Below are positions 56,833 through 64,000 of a DNA stretch of 64,000 nucleotides, piece after piece. Where the stretch lies: contig JABYQQ010000007.1 in assembly GCA_022605405.1 (NCBI GenBank), positions 1,798,001-1,862,000 on the forward strand. The letters run 5' to 3'. The DNA comes from Earliella scabrosa (taxonomy: Eukaryota; Basidiomycota; Agaricomycetes; Polyporales; Polyporaceae). The first letter of the stretch is position 1. The number at the start of each line of letters is the position of its first letter. Made by a program: the position numbers and the translations under genes. Under the pieces are notes generated by a model. That model was not told the origin of the DNA. It did not search any database and was given only the letters and a program-made list of their open reading frames with translations.

Positions 56833-57523
56833 ATGATGGATGTCTGGTGCGTTGCACATTGCTCCTCCCCTCATGATCGCTCTAACTGACGACGCGCAGC
56901 GTTCATTTCAACGCCAAGGCTGGCCTATGCATCGAGTCTCACGCGCGCCGGGTCCACGATGCAGACGACACGGTCGAAGATACCACTTGGACAGAGGTTC
57001 GCCTCGTCATCGTGGAGCTGACGAACTGCGAGCGATGTAGGCTCTCTCTCTTGTACATGACACTCCATACTGACTTCGAACCCTGCAAGTTGTACTACTC
57101 GCGTTTGAGGAACAAGGATCAGGCGACCAGGCCCCCGAGTCTCCGCCCACAAGGGAGCCCGCCTTACTTCTCGAGTTCTTTCACCAGGACTGGCCTATTC
57201 AGTCCTTCAGTGAGGTTCGTAACCGGTATTACGCGCAGACCCGTTATGTCGCGGTACTCAACTCGCGATCAAAGAGATTCCGCCTCGTGCACTGGCACGG
57301 CCCTCGCGGTCGCGGTGACTACAAGGTCTTGCTTGAGAACGAGAACGACGCATGTGCCTTCGTGCAGGCGTTCCTTGCAGGAAGAGCCAGGGAGACGTGG
57401 CTGACGGGGAATGACTCACGTCGGTTGCGGACACAGGAGCGCACAATCCGCGCCGCCATCTCGAGCCCTACCGTCCGCCTCGCAGGTCCCCTGGCGCAAG
57501 ACCAGGTCATGGGCGGCGCGTAG
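56833..57523 (+). CDS. Orphan gene A, 194-aa protein
   Basis: Exons 56833-56846, 56900-57036 and 57090-57523 total 585 nt, exactly 195 codons with the stop. The protein starts MMDVCVHFNAKAGLCIESHA and contains TWTEVRLVIVELTNCERF, LLLEFFHQDWPIQSFSEVRN, RYVAVLNSRSKRFRLVHWHG and KVLLENENDACAFVQAFLAG. A TATATAG at 56785 lies about 48 bp upstream of the ATG. The splice chain keeps frame throughout, so I think it is a real gene, but I know no family. It ends 115 bp from the stop of orphan gene B on the other strand, next to the Tnp2 transposase. Confidence 0.6.
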
Positions 57524-57637
57524 AGTCAACCGATACATGCCGGCCTGATATTCCACTCTCGACGTCCAGAGGAGACAAACGCACACACATTGGCCTACAC
57601 ACTATCATTCCGAGTCCGCTGCGCTCCCCTTCACCGA

Positions 57638-58892
57638 CTAGTTGACCACGATTAACTTCTGCTTCAGGCGGTCATCGCTCCTGCCGATCGCTGCCCGTAT
57701 GGCACGCTCGAGCTGCCCCGGAGTCAGATCAAGTCAATTCCTTGAGGGGGAGGTCGCTGCGCTCACCCGCCACATGGAGGCAACGGCTTCACTGATATAC
57801 TCAAACTGAAGGACTGCCTGGCGCAAGCTTGTGATAGTCACGATACTGTTTGGCTCTGGCCCCGGTAGCGATCCCGGAGTCGACATCGCAACATTGATGT
57901 ATGCCTCACAATGAGGTGAGCCGCTAGTCGCATCCTATCTAACTGTGCAGCCTGCTCACCTCGAGCTCCGCTAGGGCCTCACCCTGAATGTCGTTCTGCG
58001 CCTCGATTGATGCAGCGATGTCGGCGTACTCAGCGAACTTTCGGTCGAAGTAGGTGCGAGGAATGTCTCTGTTGCCGACGAAGGCGTCACTGATGTCCGC
58101 ATAGATCGCCCTAGCGTTTGCCGCCAACTGTTCGCGCTCCTCGAGTGTCTCGCGGATCGAGCGCAAAAGGGGCAGCATGCCCGGAACCGTCCTGCTGGGA
58201 GATAACGGAGCATCCAGGGGGTCGAGGTAGATACTGACAAGGTGCTTCTTGCACGTCAGATTGACACATGGGACCATGGACGGACGACGTACCGGAGGTT
58301 GAGTCAACAGACGGGACAAAGGCTCGAAGATGGTGAGATGCTGGCGAGCCCCGTTCCAATTGTTCTTGTAGGCATTCATATCTCTGGAGATATCAAGCAA
58401 CGCCCTCTGAAATAAGCCTTGATCCAATTCAGACAGTCTGCTTTGATTCTCTCGGTAACGAGAACGGAACTATGAACGCATAAGCTCGTGGTTTGCAATA
58501 ATAGACCAAACATACCTGCGTGAAGAGAGGAACCAGCTCGTTGTACGCCTCCAGGCGATTGGTGACTTGTATCTCGAGTTGATCAGCCGTCGCCCCCCGA
58601 CGAAGAGTGAACGCGTTTCTCTTGATGTCGGATTTCGCAAAGTATCGATATGTGCGATTGAGTCTCGTAACGACAGTAGAGGCGGTCGCACGCCAGGTCG
58701 CTGGGTCGTCCCCAAAGCCAGCACCTTGCATTATCCTAGGAGCCGATTCATATCAAGCCCGGGCATGAACTTTGTCTAGTCCACTTACTGTTGAACGTTG
58801 GCGTCCAGCTTCAGGATGTGCTCCTCCATACATTCGCGCTCCGCATCGAGAGACGCGAAGGCCTCAGGCCTGCTGATAGACAAGTGGCTCAT
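57638..58892 (-). CDS. Orphan gene B, helical protein
   Basis: About 350 aa in five or six exons. The start gives MSHLSISRPEAFASLDAERE, then a spliced Q-IMQGAGFGDDPATWRATAS, SDIKRNAFTLRRGATADQLE, ALLDISRDMNAYKNNWNGAR, LLRSIRETLEEREQLAANAR, RTYFDRKFAEYADIAASIEA and an end RAAIGRSDDRLKQKLIVVN. Mostly helical and charged, with coiled-coil-like stretches; no signal peptide or membrane span. Every join keeps frame. Family unknown. It lies 299 bp downstream of the Tnp2 transposase on the same strand, so it could be a second gene of that transposon or simply a neighbour. Confidence 0.6.
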
Positions 58893-59190
58893 CGTCGAGT
58901 GGCAGAGGTGAGGGTACTATTCAGCCCGAGGGGCTTTGTGCCGGTATAAATAAATTGACACGCGGACTCGAGTGGAGGAGGCTTGCTTTGTTCTCTCCGC
59001 ACGTGGCAGAGCAGAATGAGATCAACTTCGTTAACTCAGTTAGAATCGATCGAAGCCATTCTACTCTACGTCTTTGCGCGAGACTGGAACTAATGCGGGT
59101 GTACTAAGTATGCCAGTAGTCGTTAGGACGAGTGGCACGGACGTGATAGTAATCGGCGCAAACGTACTGACTAGACTACGACTCGGAGTC

Positions 59191-62100
59191 TTACGAGCTA
59201 ATGTCTTCGGAAAATATGTCCATGCCATCCATGACGTTCTGACCCTCTTGAGTAGAGCTATTCAGGAGCTCATGTCTTGGTGCAGTCGTTGCGCGCAAAA
59301 GCTAACGGCGGCTGGCTCTGTTAACGGCGTGCTATGATGTTGATTATCTACTCACCTTGTCGAGTCTCAGCACGTGCACGCACGGTTGCGCGAACTGAAT
59401 AGGGTGCTCCACCAGTGAACCGTCTGATCCTCGAGCTCTCTTCGTGAACCTTGCACCCTTCATCGACGTTTTCGCAAAGTGGCAAATCACCTCCTCTGGA
59501 CGGATGACAAATAGACCGGGCTCGTACTGATCATAGTAGAGCGTTCCCCCTACGGTGTACTGCCTGTAAGGGTCTAGTGTCTGATCGGCAGGCGATAGGG
59601 GTTTCAATGGTCTGACGACAAGGAAAAGACGTTCGGCAGAACCGGAAGTGGCCCGAGGATCCATCGTACCGTGGGTGAACATCTGTTCGATCCTCCCCGG
59701 TTCCTCGTTCGAAAGCTTGGGGTGTCGGAACACGATATTACTGTCGCCCTGAGCCTTCCTCTGGCATTTGTAGAGCACGCCACGGATGGAGAGTGTCTTG
59801 CACGGGATAACCCTCCTAGAGAGGATACGAGGGTTGTTGCCCGAGTCCTGACGACCAGGGCCGTCGCCCTTGTAGGGGATACCCTCGAGTTGGAGCCGGG
59901 CTCGCAACGCGCGATAAACCTCGTCATCCAGTGCGACCGTGCTAAACGACTTGGCGGGGTCCATGATCTGCACCGCAAGAGTAGAAGGAGAACGCATGAG
60001 TGCGTCAAATCGCATTCCACGACGATCTTCACCAGAAACCTTGTCGTACGCCGCAGTGAAGTTTGGCATGGCTCGTCTGACTGGCTCGGTACGCAACACA
60101 GGACGAAGATTGGCCATACGAGAGAGCTGCATCATGAATGTCATCTCCAGATCACCTGTGGTTCAGTCAGATTTCCCTTAGAGCAAGATGACCTCATCAG
60201 CCGTACCGAAGTTATTGTTGATATTCAAAGATTGCATCATGAAGTTCAGACGCTCGAAGGCGAACGCTCTCCAGGCATGAACCGGGCCAAACAGTGCGAT
60301 GAACATGGTGAGATGTAGAGCGGCGTGGTGGTTAGGCTCGATCTTCGCGCCCTTGTACAGCTCCTTGACACCTTCCAAGTACTTCTTCAATAGCTTGTCC
60401 GCAAGGGCCAAGTTGTACTTGTCAACTTCAAGGTAGCCCAGAGTAGCGACAGCCTCGACGAGATGGAGAAAGTTAACTAACATCTCGCAACGCCGACCAG
60501 ATTCAAGACCCCAGGTACGGATCAACGTGATCGGAAGACTGATTAGGGCGACGGTTCTCCATTGGTCGGCACTGAGTTTCCCATGTTCGGAAGTCCCAAA
60601 GGCGAGCGGGGCGGGGTTGACCCAGTTCGGTAGTTGAAGATGAGAGCGGTCGCGGACATATTCTTTCATCGTCTGCTGACCAAGTGCAGCTGTTCCATGC
60701 AGGGTCTATGCGACGAACGTCAACGGGATCCGGTTTCTCACGAACGTTCCCACTCACTGGACCTTCATTATGCTCATGAGTGGTCGCGACGGAAGGACCA
60801 ACGGATGTGCCCTAAGTACCTGATTAAGATATTGTGAACTTCATACCGATTGAAATGCGCGTACCTGATTATCTGCAGCTCGCGGGAGAGGAGCCGGCCC
60901 TACGAACGTGAATGATCCAGGCATTGCCAAATCGTCTTGGTCATCGTCAGCAGCCTCCGCTGTCGCGCCATCCGTATCAAGCGCTTGTGCAGGTGTTGCG
61001 TTCTGCGGCTTCGCATCAGGTTCTAACGAGAGGCCATGATGCAAGCGATCTTCTCTCTGTGACTCGGGGTCAACGCCGTTGACAGGCCAACATAGATTGA
61101 CTCCAACTCACCCAGCTCCACAGGCGATAGGCCAATATCGCCCTCGTCCCATCTAGCGAAAGACCACGGACACTACACATGTATCGTAGCGTTGGAAGAC
61201 CGCGGTTGATCAGGCCTTCGGAAGACTTGGCGCGTTGTAGCACAAGCGCTCCAGAGCCAACCAACTTCGGAGGTGCGGTAGGCTTCGCCGGGGATCGACG
61301 TTGAATGGAGGGCGGGGGATTTGTGCCCCTCGGCTGAGGAAGCCCCTCCTTCGTTCTCTAGCACAGCTGTTAGTAAGTTCATGATGTGGACTATCACTGG
61401 AGACGTACCCATGCAATGAGATGGCGCATGAGCATCTTGACGGTTCCCACCCTTCTTAGGTTCCGGTCGAGACATAGATGATACAACACCGGCTTCCCGC
61501 AAGCGGCCAGCTCGCTGTTTGATCCGTGGAGCAGGCAATCGAGCCCCGTCTCCATGACGCTTTGTGAGGGCCGAGGCGGTGCCTTGACGGTGTCCAACCC
61601 AGAAGCATCACCGTCGTCAACTTGTGGCGCAATGCCCCAATAGTCGCGGATGTGGCGTTGCAATAGCCCAAGGTAGAGATTGTGCATGGAGTCGATGACG
61701 ACGTAGAGAAGGGGATTCCAATAACCTAACCGTAGAAGCTCCGTCCAGCGGATACCATTCGCCTTGAACAAATTCTCGCGCTGAAACGTTGACTCCGCAT
61801 CTCGCCAGGCGGTGGCTGCCGCAATGTGCGCCTCGAGGTCGCGCGGGCGACCCACTCCAGCGCTCTCGATGTCGTCCTGTTCGAGATCGCAGCACGTGCA
61901 AAGCATACGGTTGTGATTATAAGGCCCAACTCCAGCGACCTGTCGTGCTCCCACCAGGTCACAGACCAAAGGGATCATGGCAGCACGGACAAGGACACCG
62001 CAAGGGCACAGAGAAGTCCGAGAGTAGCGGACACCTGGGGTCCAGAACAGGAGGAGTTCGTCTACGAGTAGGGAAGTGAAGTGGTTGATCTCGACTGTGC

Positions 62101-63672
62101 TTGGCTTCTTTGGACCCGGGATGACGCCGACAAGATACATGTTCTCGGGGCGGTATCGTAGATGAGGTGGTAGGTTGAGACACACCATGGATATAGCGGT
62201 GACGGACACAGACTTCTTCGCTTCCTTCATCTGCAATGGGTTAAAGCCGTCCACAGACAAGCTGAATATGAGACGCAGTTCGCCATCAGGTGCCTGAAGA
62301 AAGACATGGTCTTCTCCGGGAGCAGTGAAGCTCTGTAGCACCAGCCCGTCGAAGATGTCTTTCATTGGGTTGTTCGGATCTTGCGTGCGGGGCAGGCGCA
62401 GCCAGGTCTCGATATCTTTCCGAGAAAGCATACGGGCAAGCCAGTAGCGTAGAGACTGGTGGAGATACTTCCGGACTGGTATCGTCATCGGTTTCCCGCC
62501 GATGACTCGTTTGCGCCAGAGTTTTGCCTTGCATGATTGACTCGATCTTGTGGCTTGAAATGTGCAATGAGTGGGGGCGGAGTCGGAAAGAGGATACAAG
62601 GCATAGCATGATGGGCAGCAGATATACTCGCGTACGGATGGATCGATGTCGAAGGATGCTAGGATTGTGCGATGATCGCGAGCGATGAACCGTAGCAGTC
62701 GTTCATCTTCAGCCGTGAGCTTGTCGGTGCCTCGGACGAGCTCGAGCGTGAGACGAACGGTATCGCGCATACCCGCCAATAGGACATAGGTTGCCCGTCC
62801 AGGAAGTCGGTACAGTACGTTCATGGTTGCTGCAATAACTGCCTGAGCATATAGCGGCGCGAGCGCTCTGCTCCATGTAGTGGATTGGAACGAGAAGAAG
62901 CGCGCTACATCCGCGTCTTCAGAACCGGTTCATGACTGTCGTGAATGTACTCACATGTATCCACGTCACGGAAACCGTCATCGTCATCATCGGTGTTATA
63001 TGAGCCATGCTGCTGCGCCTCCCATTCAATCTCCTTCATGTCTTCCAAACGGTTGATCTCGTCTAGAAATCGCGACGACAGGTGCTGCCAAGAACTCTGG
63101 ATATCCTCGGGAGCCCCGACCGGGATGCTAGGAAGCGATCCATAGGTGACAACCAGCCACGTGTGGTATGCGATGAAGTATCGATTGGCCGGATGGGAAG
63201 GATGGAGGGCACACCGACCGACGTTGTAACCTTCTTCTGAGCCCAGAACGTAACGCTCGAATGGTCCCGAAGTCGAGGGGTCATGGATGAACTTGAGTTT
63301 TCGACCGGACAAGGTGAATGAAATGGAGTTATTCAGCAGGGCTGAGCGCAGATGGGAGAGATCATCGACAAAGCGTCGGAGCTCGATGGGCGAGGCTGCT
63401 GCATCACAGCTGGTGGCAGCGGGTGTTGGAGCGGAAGAGCTCGAGACTATGTTTGCTATCTCGGGGCGGAGAGGAGACGGTGTAGTATCGTCGATAAGTA
63501 CATTGAACATGTCGTCCTCGATGGCTTGGATCTGAGCGCTCATGTCCACGAGCTGTAGAGCCGCATGTACATCTTTCTCGGCTCGGATTCTCTGAGTGGT
63601 AGATTTGGAGACCAACGCAGGTGCAGCAGCTCCAGGTGGAGAGATTGACTGCGGCGGAGTGGATGTGCTCAT
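59191..63672 (-). CDS. Tnp2-family (CACTA/EnSpm-type) transposase
   Basis: Large multi-exon transposase of the Tnp2 family, over 1,100 aa. Exon 1 (63672-62954) is MSTSTPPQSISPPGAAAPAL onward, acidic near its end. The second exon (from 62838) carries MNVLYRLPGRATYVLLAG, YICCPSCYALYPLSD, LIFSLSVDGFNPLQMKEAKK (first acidic residue in SVDGFNP), VCLNLPPHLRYRPENMYLVG and VVIDSMHNLYLGLLQRH (second, in DSMHN). Later exons give LSLDGTRAILAYRLWSW, TMKEYVRDRSHLQLPNWVNP, HGKLSADQWRTVALISLPIT, NHHAALHLTMFIALFGPVHA and, across an intron, NNNFG-DLEMTFMMQLSRM. The last exon runs LLRATTAPRHELLNSSTQEG to SEDISS, with its stop at 59191. No lesion was found; introns explain every frame change. Confidence 0.85.
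59191..63672 (-). mobile_element. DNA transposon body (CACTA/EnSpm-like); ends not located
   Basis: Defined only by the Tnp2 transposase. I could not find a CACTA- or CACTG-starting inverted repeat pair in the window. The right end may lie beyond 64000, and the left end may lie anywhere left of 59191, possibly including orphan genes A and B. Confidence 0.6.
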
Positions 63673-64000
63673 CGTGATCTGAACAGCCGAAATCGTTCGT
63701 GTGAGAGGACCTCGTTTTAAATATTCGCTTATATGCTTACGTTACATATGTTTCACGTTTCCGTCTATACGTTAGACTTGCTGCAAAGGTCAGCTGGTTT
63801 GTGAATGTCAGATCTACCAACTGAAAACGTTCAGGCGACGCGCGGTGGCAAATGAGGGTTGAAGTTAACACTCCACGCTGATCTGTTTCGGTAGAGTTCA
63901 AAACTTACGCGTAGAGATAGATGTTCAGCCTGTAGAAGTAGTGGTGCGCCCACTCTCTATCAGCGATGGTTGTTCGGTGCGGATAGTGGAGGTGATGCCG
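63673..64000. promoter_or_regulatory. Upstream region of the Tnp2 transposase
   Basis: 328 bp to the window edge. AATATTTAAAA (minus strand, 63725-63715) lies about 45 bp before the ATG and could be a TATA element. Nothing coding. Confidence 0.4.

Noticed and set aside
1..64000. CRISPR arrays, operons, bacterial-type riboswitches or phage
   Set aside because: None seen; introns, poly(A) and gene families show a eukaryotic nuclear sequence.
1..64000. tRNA genes
   Set aside because: I scanned for A/B-box and T-loop patterns by eye and found no convincing cloverleaf; a covariance search would be decisive.

Overview
This is a fungal nuclear segment, almost certainly from a basidiomycete of the Agaricomycetes type. 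The evidence is GC-rich DNA, genes cut by many 50-75 bp introns with GT(A/G)NGT donors and CTNAY-like branch sites, a Rac1 GTPase, a Tad-like LINE and a Tnp2-type (CACTA/EnSpm) transposase of the kind expanded in mushroom-forming fungi. Exon joins below were worked out by eye from reading frame, splice signals and family conservation. Outer coordinates are exact where a start and stop could be read; no transcript data were available.

Layout. 0.3-1.6 kb: YHM2 mitochondrial carrier (-). 1.9-8.5 kb: a complete, open LINE retrotransposon (-) with poly(A) and a 15-bp target duplication, sitting between YHM2 and a divergent F-box gene (9.35-10.6 kb, +). 11.2-14.9 kb: long coiled-coil protein (-). 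15.2-16.3 kb: SHB17-type sedoheptulose-bisphosphatase (-). 17.2-18.2 kb: RAC1 (+). 18.9-20.7 kb: NGL2-type nuclease (+). 21.1-24.8 kb: DH-domain RhoGEF-like protein (-). 25.1-26.0 kb: small membrane protein (+). 26.9-28.4 kb: YjbQ/UPF0047 protein (+). 30.0-32.9 kb: Zn2Cys6 transcription factor (+). 33.6-34.7 kb: YTH1/CPSF30 (-). 34.9-36.1 kb: prephenate dehydratase PHA2 (-). 36.5-40.6 kb: M16 metalloprotease (+). 40.9-42.4 kb: NUFIP1-like (-). 43.0-44.1 kb: triple-KH protein (-). 44.6-45.4 kb: ribosomal protein uL13/RPL16 (-). 46.3-46.9 kb: mitochondrial acyl carrier protein (+). 47.3-48.6 kb: SMP-30/gluconolactonase family (+). 49.0-49.5 kb: MITE-like inverted-repeat element. 49.5-50.2 kb: small membrane protein (-) whose C-terminus runs into the MITE. 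50.2-56.7 kb: gene-poor stretch with acidic or fragmentary ORFs. 56.8-58.9 kb: two spliced orphan genes. 59.2-63.7 kb: an apparently intact Tnp2 transposase gene.

Most of the left three quarters is ordinary housekeeping sequence: mitochondrial transport and lipoate/fatty-acid chemistry, riboneogenesis, Rho signalling, RNA processing, ribosome and snoRNP assembly, and phenylalanine synthesis. The right end is accessory and dominated by mobile DNA.

The most striking result is gene architecture. At least three genes contain micro-exons that an ORF scan cannot see, yet each restores a conserved family motif in exact frame: two consecutive 3-nt exons in YHM2, a 7-nt exon in SHB17, and 6-nt and 12-nt exons in the YjbQ-family gene. 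Three introns use GC-AG borders. Other points to check are a TAATG stop/start overlap joining the two LINE ORFs, a retained-intron option that would give the coiled-coil protein a hydrophobic tail, a possible mitochondrial leader on the M16 protease, and a MITE that supplies the stop codon of a neighbouring gene.
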